A DNA stretch of 64,000 bases, taken from a virus. The notes beneath the pieces were generated by a model. It saw only the letters and a program-made list of their open reading frames with translations. It did no database searches and had not been told where the DNA came from. The stretch spans positions 44,442 to 108,441 of the IMG/VR virus record IMGVR_UViG_3300048997_000353; one strand, written 5' to 3'. How positions within the stretch are numbered: position 1 is the stretch's first letter; each line of letters starts with the position of its first letter. The position numbers were made by a program, and so were the translations under genes. Of this stretch, positions 7,403 through 15,120 are shown piece after piece.

Positions 7403-8893
7403 TTAGGCCGTGACGTGAATCCGTTCCTTGATATCTTCCTTGAGCTCCTGACTTTCCTCCTGGACCATTTCGACCAGGATGTCGACCAGGTCATTCACGT
7501 TTTCCTGTAGATGCGCTGGCAGCGGGGAATCGGTGTCCTCTTCCCATTCCTGTTCGGACACGACGCTGAACAGGATATAACTCAGGCCTTGCACATATTC
7601 CGCCAGGCGGGAGACTTCGTACATTCCCTTGGCCAGTTTTCCCAGATCGGAATCGAGAAATGAAAGTGTGTGGCCGACGTCGCCTTTTTTTCGCGACAGC
7701 TTGTTGACGCTGATCCGCGCCTGCTTCCGCAGGTAGGAGTGGATGGAGGCTAGTTTTGCCTTATCCAAGGCCACATCGATTCCCTGTTGCTTCGCGGCGG
7801 CGACGACCCGCGCATACGTTTTATCTTTTTCGCCTGCCGGAATGGCCTTGGTTTGATTGAAGCGCGCCAGGGCTTTGCGGACATGCGATTTGGTTTTGCT
7901 GTCGCTCGAAAATTTAATGGGCAATTCCCAGGTCGCCGGATCGTTCTTGTTGCCGACGTAGGCGAACGCCGAGGAAGCGAGATCTTCGCTGGCCACCCGT
8001 TTCGTTTTCACCTTGGCGATATTGGGATCGGCGGCTTTCAGCAGGGCAACTTCCCTCTCGACTGCGGCGCGGACGAGTTTTTCAATCCGGCCCTCGTCTC
8101 TGAATGTTGGTTCCACTTTGGAGAACTTGCGCAATTCCAGAGCGCCATCGGATTTCACGTAGGCAAAGTGGGCTGAGGCCAAACAGGGATTATCGACGAG
8201 CGAACATTCGCTGGGATTGGCGACGTACCGCATGCAGTTCTTATAAACCGGATCTGGGACCATCTCGCCCACCTTGCGGCCGCCCTGCGAAAATCCGGTG
8301 TACACATTCTTCTGCACTTTTTTCCAGGCATCGTCGTCGACCACTTCGAAACCCATAAAAATTTCGCGGTCATTATCGCGGAAATCGAATCCGATGCCCT
8401 TGCCCACAGCGTCGAGCTGGTGCATGGCACGAAGAGGAAAACAATTATCGCCGCCCGCCGGGTTGGCTTGGCTCGCTTTCTTCATTTCGGCAATGACAGC
8501 TTCGTAGTAGGGCTTGGAGCCAGCATAATCGCAGACTTCATCGTCTTTGTCCGGGACCTCGGCCGTGACGATGCCCCATACCTGTCGCTTGGCCTCGTCG
8601 ATTTTGACGAAGGGAATGAATTTTCGAAATTCACTTGGCATCGCTTTCTCCTTTTTTGCTGGCTCGTACTCGTTGCAGCAATCGCCGGCCGCCACGGGAA
8701 TCAGACCTGTATCATCAACGAAAACTTGCAAGTCTGGATCAGTAATCACATCAAGGTTTGAACAATGTGCCTTCTCCATAAACCTGCAATGACTACACCG
8801 GAACGGTCCATTCTTGGCTCGGGCAAACCCGGTTGCGGCAGTTCCAATCGCCTTCTGCAACTGTTCCACCTCATCACACACACAAAAGCCCAC
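7403..8893 (-). CDS. Prohead protease / XkdF-like protein with DUF6582 and N-terminal zinc domain
   Basis: The frame encodes 496 residues. Residues about 25-80 hold a Cys cluster (CSHCRFMEKAHC, then CC). From an internal ATG at 8641 with an excellent SD (AAAAAAGGAGAAAGCG) comes the protease-like part: MPSEFRKFIPF, with CSLVDNPCLASAHF matching the SLVDxPA motif of prohead proteases. A DUF6582-like stretch follows (AFAYVGN, WELPIKF, ALARFNQTKAIP). The first start, GTG 8893, lies in the portal terminator, so the short 412-residue product from 8641 may dominate. Confidence 0.75.
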   Translation of the reverse strand: MGFCVCDEVEQLQKAIGTAATGFARAKNGPFRCSHCRFMEKAHCSNLDVITDPDLQVFVDDTGLIPVAAGDCCNEYEPAKKEKAMPSEFRKFIPFVKIDEAKRQVWGIVTAEVPDKDDEVCDYAGSKPYYEAVIAEMKKASQANPAGGDNCFPLRAMHQLDAVGKGIGFDFRDNDREIFMGFEVVDDDAWKKVQKNVYTGFSQGGRKVGEMVPDPVYKNCMRYVANPSECSLVDNPCLASAHFAYVKSDGALELRKFSKVEPTFRDEGRIEKLVRAAVEREVALLKAADPNIAKVKTKRVASEDLASSAFAYVGNKNDPATWELPIKFSSDSKTKSHVRKALARFNQTKAIPAGEKDKTYARVVAAAKQQGIDVALDKAKLASIHSYLRKQARISVNKLSRKKGDVGHTLSFLDSDLGKLAKGMYEVSRLAEYVQGLSYILFSVVSEQEWEEDTDSPLPAHLQENVNDLVDILVEMVQEESQELKEDIKERIHVTA

Positions 8894-8920
8894 CGGCGAT
8901 TAACCACTGGCCGGTGGGCT
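8887..8920 (-). terminator. Intrinsic terminator after portal gene
   Basis: A perfect 10-bp stem (AGCCCACCGG with CCGGTGGGCT), 14-base loop, then TTTTGTG on the minus strand. It lies 51 bases after the portal stop and overlaps the most upstream possible start of the protease gene. Confidence 0.8.
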
Positions 8921-8971
8921 ATTTCAAGGCTCGTAATCGTGAGCAAAAGTACCTTGTTTCATTCTCATGCG

Positions 8972-11431
8972 TCAAGAAACTTCAGCCTCATCGCTAATGA
9001 CTAGAGCACACAGGCAATTCACATGCGCTGGATAGGTGGGCACGGATGCGATCGAATAGGGCGAGCCCGCCTCGAGTTCGTCGCACTCATCATCCAGGTC
9101 GTGATTGGAACTCATTTGCCAATCCACGAATTTGACGATTCCTGATTTCCGCCAGGACTCTAAATTCCCGTTTACTTGCGCGCTCGAGATCTCCGTTCTG
9201 GCAATCATGGCGGCGCGCTGGTCGTTGAAGATTCCGGACTTGTCGATCCGCGCTTCGATATCCGCGAGCTTGGGCGTTTTTTCTTCCGCGAACAGTTCCG
9301 TCACGATGTCGTGGATTTTTGTTCTGGTGGTTTCACTGATGGCCCACTTCGCATCCGGATTGGCAATGAGCTTGCCAGAATTGGTGACTTTCATTCCCAC
9401 CATTTCGGCGGCGCGCGCCGAAGCCCATTCCTGCGCTGCTTCGTTCATTCCGGAAATCATGTCCTCATCGGAAATGTCGAGCTGCAGGATCCCGTTGGAC
9501 ACGCCGGCAATGGCGGCGTCCTGAAAATATTCTTCCGTCTCTTCCGCAATTTTGCGCCAGTCATCCGCGATCGATCGCAAAATTGCTTTCACTGTATCGT
9601 CCGCGGCCGCTTTGTGCAGCGTGGGTTCCATCGTTGCGGCCATGTGTCTATCCGGAAGACCGAGAGACTTGGCCAATTGCTTTTTGGTTTTCCGCTTCAT
9701 GGTCGCAAAGTGATCCTTCACAACTTTTTCCACGGCGTTTTTGGCAATGATGGATTGTGGCGCCAATCGATCGGGCGTGATTTTGATGCGTGCGCTCTTG
9801 CCGAATTTGAGAGAACCGGCGGCTTTGCCTTTGCCTTCTTTGCCTTTACCCGGAGGCGTCTGCTGTGCGCCAGCGCCGCCCTTCCCAGGTTTCTCCCCTC
9901 CTTTGTCACCGCCGGTCTCTTCTTGACCAGGAAGTCCGATTTGTCTGCGCGCTGTACCGTTTACCGCAGTTGCTTGCTGGTGTCGCTGCAATTCCATCTT
10001 GGCCTGCGATTCCAGCGCGGCCTGGCCCAGCAAAACAAATCCAGTACCGGTAATGATGCCAAGTTGCGAGGCCTCCGGTTCGTTCCGATCGTCCTCACCC
10101 AGCCGTTCGCGGCCTTCGTTCGGCGTGATAATTCCGCCGCCCACCAAAATTTTAATCGTTTCCGCATTTTTTTGCGGATCAGGTTCGGTGAAGGGCTGGA
10201 ACGCCATCTCATAATCCGGCAGATTGAATTTCTGCTGGATTATGTAATCGATCAAGCCTTTGATGAAATCGACCCAGGGCAGCGTGCCTTCTTCGACCGA
10301 TGCTTCCTGCGATTGCTCGGCCGACGCGCGGTTCATCGCGCGGATCAGTCGTTGCGCCGACGTGCCAAATCCGAAAGCAATCTTCCGGATATGCATGTCG
10401 TCGAATTCGTCCTTGAGCAAGGGCTCTTTGGTGAAAATAATTTGGTCGGGTTTTTCAGCATCATTGAAGCCTTGTACCATCCGCCACTGCCGGCGCGCGG
10501 CTAGATTGCCCGCCAGTTCCGAATTCATCCAGGTCATCGCTTCCGCGATTTTGTCGGGCGGCGTGCCCTTGGGCACAACCTGCACAACGCCTGGCGTCGA
10601 GCCTTCCGTGTAATAGGCCAAGGTAAAAGCCAGCCGCTGCGCGCCAATTTCAATTTCCGTTGCGAGCTGCTCGACAGGGGACATTCCGTAGAGTTGGGAA
10701 GAAATCGTATTCCGCGGAACGATGTTGCGCGGCTTGTAAATGAGTTGGTCGGTAGTCAGATTGACAAGCGGAATGCCCCACCAGTTTTGCGCGTAAGCAG
10801 GTTGCGGCGGCATCGGCGTCCAGCCATTCACGTCGATGTACCGCACAATGGAATCGCCGCGAAGAACGGGCAACTCCACAATTTCTCCCTTGAAGGTTTT
10901 GCGAATCAAAATGGCGACGGCATCGAGCACCAGCAGATCGTCCATCAGTGGCCGAAGCCATTCCTGCCAGTTGTGTTCCCGGTCCGGGCGTTCGAAGAAT
11001 TTACTGAGCTTGACGATTTGCGCATCGCCCTCAGCGCGCTTCTTCGCTTCTTTCTTGGTTTCTCCCGGTTTGCGGCGTAGTTGAACTTCCCAGGGAATTT
11101 TCGCGACGGAATCTTTGACATTCTCGATACAGATCCTCGCGAGGGGATACATCGCGAGCGCCTTGAGCGCCGCCGCCGAATATTCAGCATCCGCGCGCGG
11201 CGTATACAGCAAGTTCTGGCCAGCCCAATATTGAAACCCGCGTGGCTCGGTTCCTTCCGGCGCAATGGGTTTGACAGGTTGAAGGGGAGAATACCAAGTG
11301 CCGGCATCGATACCACGGATGGTTTCATCGGGCGGTTGATAGAGCTGACGGCCGTATTGCTGGAGCGCCTGGACAACAGGGCCAAGGTTGCGGACAGTGA
11401 TCCCGGAACCGGACCCTGGAGAATTAGCCAT
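8972..11431 (-). CDS. Portal protein fused to Mu gpF-like head morphogenesis domain
   Basis: 819 residues. Residues 1 to about 480 are a portal (LARICIENVKDSVAKIPWEV, then IYKPRN, QLYGMSPVEQL, YYTEGSTPG). A low-complexity Gly/Lys/Pro linker (about 500-560) joins it to a C-terminal head morphogenesis domain (MIARTEISSAQVNGN, then DECDELEAGSPYSI and PAHVNCLCAL, the PF04233-type ending). In Mu and SPP1 these are separate genes, so this is a natural fusion. The protein should form the portal vertex and recruit the minor head protein in one chain. Confidence 0.9.
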   Translation of the reverse strand: MANSPGSGSGITVRNLGPVVQALQQYGRQLYQPPDETIRGIDAGTWYSPLQPVKPIAPEGTEPRGFQYWAGQNLLYTPRADAEYSAAALKALAMYPLARICIENVKDSVAKIPWEVQLRRKPGETKKEAKKRAEGDAQIVKLSKFFERPDREHNWQEWLRPLMDDLLVLDAVAILIRKTFKGEIVELPVLRGDSIVRYIDVNGWTPMPPQPAYAQNWWGIPLVNLTTDQLIYKPRNIVPRNTISSQLYGMSPVEQLATEIEIGAQRLAFTLAYYTEGSTPGVVQVVPKGTPPDKIAEAMTWMNSELAGNLAARRQWRMVQGFNDAEKPDQIIFTKEPLLKDEFDDMHIRKIAFGFGTSAQRLIRAMNRASAEQSQEASVEEGTLPWVDFIKGLIDYIIQQKFNLPDYEMAFQPFTEPDPQKNAETIKILVGGGIITPNEGRERLGEDDRNEPEASQLGIITGTGFVLLGQAALESQAKMELQRHQQATAVNGTARRQIGLPGQEETGGDKGGEKPGKGGAGAQQTPPGKGKEGKGKAAGSLKFGKSARIKITPDRLAPQSIIAKNAVEKVVKDHFATMKRKTKKQLAKSLGLPDRHMAATMEPTLHKAAADDTVKAILRSIADDWRKIAEETEEYFQDAAIAGVSNGILQLDISDEDMISGMNEAAQEWASARAAEMVGMKVTNSGKLIANPDAKWAISETTRTKIHDIVTELFAEEKTPKLADIEARIDKSGIFNDQRAAMIARTEISSAQVNGNLESWRKSGIVKFVDWQMSSNHDLDDECDELEAGSPYSIASVPTYPAHVNCLCALVISDEAEVS

Positions 11432-11774
11432 TTACTTTTGCCGCCCCCTGCATCGCGCCCAACTTCAAAAGCTGATCTTCGGTCTTTTCGAGTTCGGTGC
11501 GGGGCGTTGCCGCTTCGGCCATGCCCGGCTTCTTGTTCACGTCCACGACAGGTTCCTCATAAAACTTCGCACCACAAACACGGCAGGTGTGCTGACACAA
11601 AATTTTTATAGTTGTGCCAGAAGAGGCTCTTGCCACACATCTTAAATTTCCTTTGGACGCGCCGCAGACCGGGCAGCGCGAGTCAGGCCGGATTCGCGCG
11701 ATGTCACGTTGAGTAACAGGCTTAACTAACCACAAAAGTTGTAGCAGTGCAAGCCTGATCCAGTAGAAAAGCAC
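11424..11774 (-). CDS. Zinc-ribbon protein upstream of portal
   Basis: 116 residues with two CxxC pairs (CPVCGASKGN and CRVCGAKF) forming a zinc ribbon around residues 34-73, and a charged helical C-terminal third. It overlaps the portal start by 8 bases. The frame opens with a GTG at 11774 lacking a clear SD, and the first 20 residues are hydrophobic, so the true start may be internal. Confidence 0.6.
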   Translation of the reverse strand: MLFYWIRLALLQLLWLVKPVTQRDIARIRPDSRCPVCGASKGNLRCVARASSGTTIKILCQHTCRVCGAKFYEEPVVDVNKKPGMAEAATPRTELEKTEDQLLKLGAMQGAAKVNG

Positions 11775-11838
11775 GGACGGATTCTACGCGAGAAAAAAAG
11801 CAAATACTAGCGTGGGTGTTTGAAGCTGTACCAGAAGG

Positions 11839-11925
11839 TCAGGTTGTGTGCTTTGCTTTTTCCAGCAGCAACCAGGAAACAACACTGGAAAGAGCCATGA
11901 AAATGAGCCCGTCGACGTAAGCCAT
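11839..11925 (-). CDS. 28-residue single-span membrane peptide
   Basis: MAYVDGLIFMALSSVVSWLL followed by a short basic tail, preceded by GGAGGAATC at ideal spacing. One hydrophobic helix fills nearly the whole peptide. It is an isolated micro-gene between the zinc-ribbon gene and the 12070 gene; possible holin-like or membrane-modulating role is only inference. Confidence 0.55.
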   Translation of the reverse strand: MAYVDGLIFMALSSVVSWLLLEKAKHTT

Positions 11926-12069
11926 GATTCCTCCAAACCTCTGGTGGACGACTGAAAGCAACGTTGCCGCCCACCAGATCAGATGCTCGTGGAGAGTGGC
12001 CGGACTCTCCGATACGAGAATTGTCCGCCGCTGTAGGAATTAGGGGAATCAGGCAAAAGCCGTATTTTA

Positions 12070-12228
12070 TTATCGCTTAAAAGTTGGAGCGCCCGCATCG
12101 ACGATCACACCAGGTTGCGGAAGGGGCGCGTGGTTTTCGTGGTATGGGACAAGGCTTCCATCGGCGAGTCTTACGAACTTCTGGTAGCCCTGGCAGGTCT
12201 TGAGAACGATTACGTGTGTTTGGTTCAT
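12070..12228 (-). CDS. Small hypothetical protein, 52 residues
   Basis: Starts MNQTHVIVLKTCQGYQKF behind an ideal SD (AAGGAGGTTCGC). Beta-strand-rich with a basic end (APTFKR); resembles short phage proteins of unknown function. It ends just before the intergenic hairpins at 11930-12030, which include a 7-bp stem (CTGGTGG/CCACCAG) and a GGAGAGT/ACTCTCC stem. Confidence 0.65.
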   Translation of the reverse strand: MNQTHVIVLKTCQGYQKFVRLADGSLVPYHENHAPLPQPGVIVDAGAPTFKR

Positions 12229-12359
12229 GCGAACCTCCTTGCTGTGATTGTGATTACGAATGCGGAGTTTTCTACGATTCGGCGCGCCTGTCCATACCAT
12301 TAACGCCTGAGTTAGAGAAAATATGGTAGTTTTTCACAGCTTGTCCACAGATTTTATTT

Positions 12360-12434
12360 TGGAGCGCCTGGCGCGATTCGAACGCGCGACCCGCCTCTTT
12401 AGAGAAGGCTACTCTACCGCTGAGTTACAGGCGC
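12360..12434 (-). tRNA. tRNA with anticodon CUA (amber suppressor type)
   Basis: A full cloverleaf can be drawn: 7-bp acceptor (GCGCCTG/CAGGCGC), D arm (ACTC/GAGT), anticodon stem GCCTT/GAGGC with 7-base loop CTCTAAA, 5-base variable loop, T arm GCGCG-TTCGAAT-CGCGC, discriminator U and encoded CCA. Loop positions 34-36 are CTA, which reads UAG. U33 and A37 are normal. U73 is a Gly or Cys-type discriminator, so the charging amino acid is uncertain. Confidence 0.9.
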
Positions 12435-12467
12435 CCGGTGCAAAAACCATGTCAAATCGCGTGCATA

Positions 12468-12920
12468 TTATTCCAACGATTCGACCAAGCTGGTGCCCGG
12501 TCCGCACTCAAGCGCAGTGAGCTGCCGCCCACTACCGGGCAGAGAATTGGTGCGGACGGTAGGATTTTCACCCACACTTTCAGCTTTAGAGGCCGACGTG
12601 CCTGACACCGCGTCCGCAGTGTATTTCCAAAGTCGGTAGTTCTTCAGCGCCGCGCGCTGTTCCCCCGTGATCGGAGCCGTGGCAATCGCCGTAAATCCAA
12701 AGTTATTATCCGGTTCGGTCCAGAGGTAGTGCGGGATGTAGTTGGCTTGCAGCTTCGCCACGACGCGGCGCAAAGCGGCCACACCGGGCAGGCCGACGAC
12801 GATGATATTGGGAACGAGATCTTCGTTGGGGTGCTGGATGGCGGCGAGATGGAAAACTGCATGATTGGCTTGAACGATTTGGTGAGCGACAGGAATGTCC
12901 TGTCTAACGAAAACGTACAC
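12468..12920 (-). CDS. Peptidyl-tRNA hydrolase 2 (PTH2)-like protein
   Basis: 150 residues. The N-terminus YVFVRQDIP...QIVQANHAVFHLA matches the PTH2 fold start (V-R-x-D-L and Q-xx-HA), followed by a strand-helix unit (NIIVVGLPGVAALRRVVAKL) and LWTEPDNNFGFTAIATAPI. PTH2 enzymes recycle peptidyl-tRNAs, so a gene next to a phage tRNA is suggestive. The last 45 residues are low complexity. Start is a GTG at 12920 without a strong SD, 28-35 bases below a good promoter. Confidence 0.65.
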   Translation of the reverse strand: MYVFVRQDIPVAHQIVQANHAVFHLAAIQHPNEDLVPNIIVVGLPGVAALRRVVAKLQANYIPHYLWTEPDNNFGFTAIATAPITGEQRAALKNYRLWKYTADAVSGTSASKAESVGENPTVRTNSLPGSGRQLTALECGPGTSLVESLE

Positions 12921-12954
12921 TGCATGGTCAGTGGGAATCTATGTCATGGCGAGC

Positions 12955-12983
12955 ATTCTCTGCGTGAACGATGGTGAAGTCAA
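12955..12983 (-). promoter_or_regulatory. Sigma70-type promoter for PTH2-like gene and tRNA-CUA
   Basis: Minus strand TTGACT, 17-base spacer, GAGAAT. It lies immediately below the terminator at 12985-13017, so it restarts transcription for the PTH2-like gene and the tRNA downstream. Confidence 0.6.
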
Positions 12984-12984
12984 C

Positions 12985-13017
12985 AAAAAAAAGGGCGAGC
13001 GTTTCTCGCGCCCGCCC
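12985..13017 (-). terminator. Intrinsic terminator below 13043-13327 gene
   Basis: GC-rich hairpin (GGGCG...CGCCC with inner GCG/CGC) followed by eight T residues on the minus strand. Confidence 0.8.
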
Positions 13018-13042
13018 TAAACCAACACCCCATTTTCGAAAG

Positions 13043-13327
13043 TTATGCCGAGGCTCCCCTAGCCTTGGCTCGCAGTTCTTGCTCCGCGTGGATCGCTGGC
13101 TCCGCGTCCTGCAGTGGCCGAATAATCCAGAGCGTGCGCTGTCCGGCGGGAACGAAGCTCGCGATCGAATGGCCTTCCTTGCAGCCAACCGTGAAAGCCT
13201 GGCTGCCGTAGACAACTTCGAAATTGCCTTGTTCACCGTCCAGGATGTCGGCCAAGTTTGGATTGTTGCTGACGTAAATTCCTGTCCGTTGCTGCTGTTG
13301 TTGCAATGGGGTTTGTCGATCTAACAT
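13043..13327 (-). CDS. Hypothetical protein, 94 residues
   Basis: Starts MLDRQTPLQQQQQR behind GAGAGGTG. A central beta-rich domain (GIYVSNNPNLADILDGE, FEVVYGSQAFTVGC) is followed by an Ala/Glu/Arg tail. No family recognised. It is followed by a strong terminator, so it ends a transcription unit. Confidence 0.6.
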   Translation of the reverse strand: MLDRQTPLQQQQQRTGIYVSNNPNLADILDGEQGNFEVVYGSQAFTVGCKEGHSIASFVPAGQRTLWIIRPLQDAEPAIHAEQELRAKARGASA

Positions 13328-13436
13328 TGGTGTTCACCTCTCAGTTTAGGCTGCGCAACCCTCAAGGCTGCCTACGGGAAAGATGGCACAGTTCCATATG
13401 CAAGGGAATCGGGTGCCTGTTGAAACGCTGTGGAAA

Positions 13437-13799
13437 TCAGTGGAAAAGTTTTGCGGAAAGTTTAAGTGGCGGGAATAATTTTGGCGAGCGCAGTAGTTCG
13501 ATGATTGGCTTGTCTGCCTCTAGCACGTGCCATGTATCAGGCACGACTCCGTAATTCTTCCATGCCTTTTCCACCATGATGTTCAAATCCCTGATCGTGA
13601 TCGTGGCTACTTCAATCGGACTCTTTCCCCACTTCCCACCGGCAAAAGTATAAACACCTCCGGAATCCACCGAATAATTCCCAGGTTTTATTTCGCTCGG
13701 AAAACTGAAGATCCGAAACGGCCAGGAGCGCGCAGCGGCCGTAGCTGCCACGCCGCCTACGATCATGCCCAAGAATCCGCGTCTTGAAAGATTACTCAT
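13437..13799 (-). CDS. Tat-signal-like phage protein
   Basis: 120 residues starting MSNLSRRGFLGMIVGG: a twin-arginine motif (SRRGFLG) then a hydrophobic Ala/Gly stretch, a canonical Tat signal layout. The mature part contains GNYSVDSGGVYTF and a helical segment (TIRDLNIMVEKAWKNYG) then VPDTWHVL. It may be exported folded, or the RR segment may be coincidental in a virion protein. SD GGAGAAACTCT supports the start. A second RR-start protein occurs at 20392-20571. Confidence 0.6.
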   Translation of the reverse strand: MSNLSRRGFLGMIVGGVAATAAARSWPFRIFSFPSEIKPGNYSVDSGGVYTFAGGKWGKSPIEVATITIRDLNIMVEKAWKNYGVVPDTWHVLEADKPIIELLRSPKLFPPLKLSAKLFH

Positions 13800-13992
13800 A
13801 GAGTTTCTCCACGCGCCGCAAGCAGGCGACGATTTCAGGTTCAACTTGTTGCAGCTTGAGTGTGCCCATCACCACGCGTTCGATATGACGGTTGGCGACG
13901 CCCAGCTCCGTCCAACATCGCGCGCCATCGCCTCGCGTTTCGGCGCGCAACTGGATTGTGTTCCGTCGTTGAATGTAATCTTCAAGAATCAT
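13792..13992 (-). CDS. Small charged hypothetical protein
   Basis: 66 residues starting MILEDYIQRRNTIQL, helical and rich in Arg and Glu; its stop overlaps the Tat-like gene start. No SD is obvious. It lies just below the hammerhead ribozyme, so its mRNA 5' end may be made by ribozyme cleavage. Confidence 0.45.
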   Translation of the reverse strand: MILEDYIQRRNTIQLRAETRGDGARCWTELGVANRHIERVVMGTLKLQQVEPEIVACLRRVEKLYE

Positions 13993-14026
13993 GAATTTTA
14001 ATGGGACGGTTGGTCACCAGTTATTC

Positions 14027-14105
14027 CCCGGCAGGGGTGACTCCACGGTACGCCTTCACAAGCAGCGTTTCGTCTCACGACTCTTCAGCCGCTAATAACG
14101 CCGGG
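14027..14105 (-). ncRNA. Hammerhead ribozyme (type I layout)
   Basis: The minus strand carries every core element. Box 1 is CTGAAGA; stem II is GTC-GTGA-GAC; box 2 is GAAA; stem III is ACGC...GCGT; the cleavage triplet is GUA, with the scissile bond between 14049 and 14048. Stem I pairs GCGG with CCGT next to the core and extends with CCCGGC/GCCGGG after internal loops, leaving stem I open. An outer 8-bp helix (GGGACGGT 14003-14010 with ACCGTCCC 14121-14128) may enclose it. It lies 40 bases downstream of tRNA-Ala. Confidence 0.75.
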
Positions 14106-14168
14106 CCAGATGTCAGCAAGACCGTCCCGTCGCTGACCCACGGATCGTACTGCAACATGCCTTAAATT

Positions 14169-14244
14169 TGGTGGACCTGACCGGCTATGATCCGGCTGCC
14201 TCCTGATTGCAAAACAGGCGCTCTCCCAATTGAGCTACAGGCCC
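14169..14244 (-). tRNA. tRNA-Ala (UGC) with atypical T loop
   Basis: Cloverleaf with acceptor GGGCCTG/CAGGTCC containing the G3:U70 wobble that defines alanine tRNAs, D arm GCTC/GAGC, anticodon loop TTTGCAA (UGC), A73 and encoded CCA. The T stem GCCGG/CCGGT closes a loop ATCATAG in place of the usual TTCRANY, and pair 31-39 is T-T. It may be decaying or specialised. Confidence 0.8.
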
Positions 14245-14254
14245 ACAAGAAATT

Positions 14255-14560
14255 CTACGCTACTTCCGGCAAATAGATGATCCATTGGTGGCCCTGACTG
14301 CACCGCGCCGTTTTGTTTCCGAGATCGACGGTGGTCGCGAGATCAAGTGCGTGGCAAGTTGGGCAAACAATTTGCTCGGCTGGAATATCCTTGCCGGCCA
14401 CGGTCACATATTGAATTTCCCGGTCCATCGCTTCCTCCACTTTCTCGACTTCTTCCGGATCACACAGAAATGCTGAGTCTCCAATGTAAATAATTTCACG
14501 GTCGGCATCAGCGGCGTCGAACGTGAAAACTCCGTAGCGATCTGCCACGACGATTTTCAT
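14255..14560 (-). CDS. Zinc-ribbon protein
   Basis: 101 residues starting MKIVVADRYGVFTF, ATGA-overlapping the upstream gene. The C-terminal 40 residues hold CPTCHALDL and CSQGHQW, a CxxC...CxxxH zinc site. The N-terminal part has an acidic helix (EEVEKVEEAMDRE). One of many small zinc proteins here; nucleic-acid binding is a guess. Confidence 0.6.
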   Translation of the reverse strand: MKIVVADRYGVFTFDAADADREIIYIGDSAFLCDPEEVEKVEEAMDREIQYVTVAGKDIPAEQIVCPTCHALDLATTVDLGNKTARCSQGHQWIIYLPEVA

Positions 14561-14886
14561 GTTTCGGTGAACACGATTCCCTTGTCTTGCTCGTACCTGC
14601 AACGAATTGTTTTGTCGTTGTGCACAAAAACGACTGACAGAATTGCGTATCGCCCGATTTTGGTTTCAAGTGGCGTTCCCTCTCCCCACACCGGGAGCGA
14701 ACTCTTCACGAGCATATTGGCAGCCAGCTTGCAGCGGTCGAGATCATCGCCCGGCTCGCACTCAAGACGTAAAATCATGTGATTTCTCTTTTCCACTGGA
14801 CCGACGTTCCGGATTTTTCCGGCAATGGGCGGATGCCATTCGTTCCCGTAATAGGTGCCGTTGCACACGACTAGCTTGGTTCTCAT
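14557..14886 (-). CDS. Hypothetical protein, 109 residues
   Basis: Starts MRTKLVVCNGTYYGNEW; mixed alpha/beta with a central ILRLECEPGDDLDRCKL. Translationally coupled on both sides (ATGA overlaps). No recognised family. Confidence 0.55.
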   Translation of the reverse strand: MRTKLVVCNGTYYGNEWHPPIAGKIRNVGPVEKRNHMILRLECEPGDDLDRCKLAANMLVKSSLPVWGEGTPLETKIGRYAILSVVFVHNDKTIRCRYEQDKGIVFTET

Positions 14887-15119
14887 GGCGACACATCCAG
14901 GTTGATTGCTCTTTTGGGAAGCGGCGGCACTTCTTTTCTGAACACGCGGTCCCAATATTTTTCTTCTGGGAATAACGGCCACCAGCCCCCTGGCGTTCTT
15001 TCCCCAACCACTTTCCAAACGATGCCGCACTCGCAGGTTATCGCATCGCCTTTTTCAAGGCGGGCATCATCGACTGGCATGAGCCGTATACAATCCGGGC
15101 ATTGGATGTAGGTATTCAT
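14883..15119 (-). CDS. Zinc-finger protein carrying the shared C-terminal tag
   Basis: 78 residues starting MNTYIQCPDCIRLMP, with CPDC and CECG pairs making one zinc ribbon and an aromatic stretch (GWWPLFPEEKYW). The end reads VPPLPKRAINLDVSP, a member of the R-A-I-x-L-D/E tail family seen on at least nine proteins in this window. Coupled to the following gene by ATGA. Confidence 0.6.
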   Translation of the reverse strand: MNTYIQCPDCIRLMPVDDARLEKGDAITCECGIVWKVVGERTPGGWWPLFPEEKYWDRVFRKEVPPLPKRAINLDVSP

Positions 15120-15120
15120 G

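Noticed and set aside
9176-10504. A 442-codon plus-strand frame opposite the portal gene
   Set aside because: Arg/Phe-rich shadow sequence without domains; the minus-strand frame is a recognisable portal-MuF protein.
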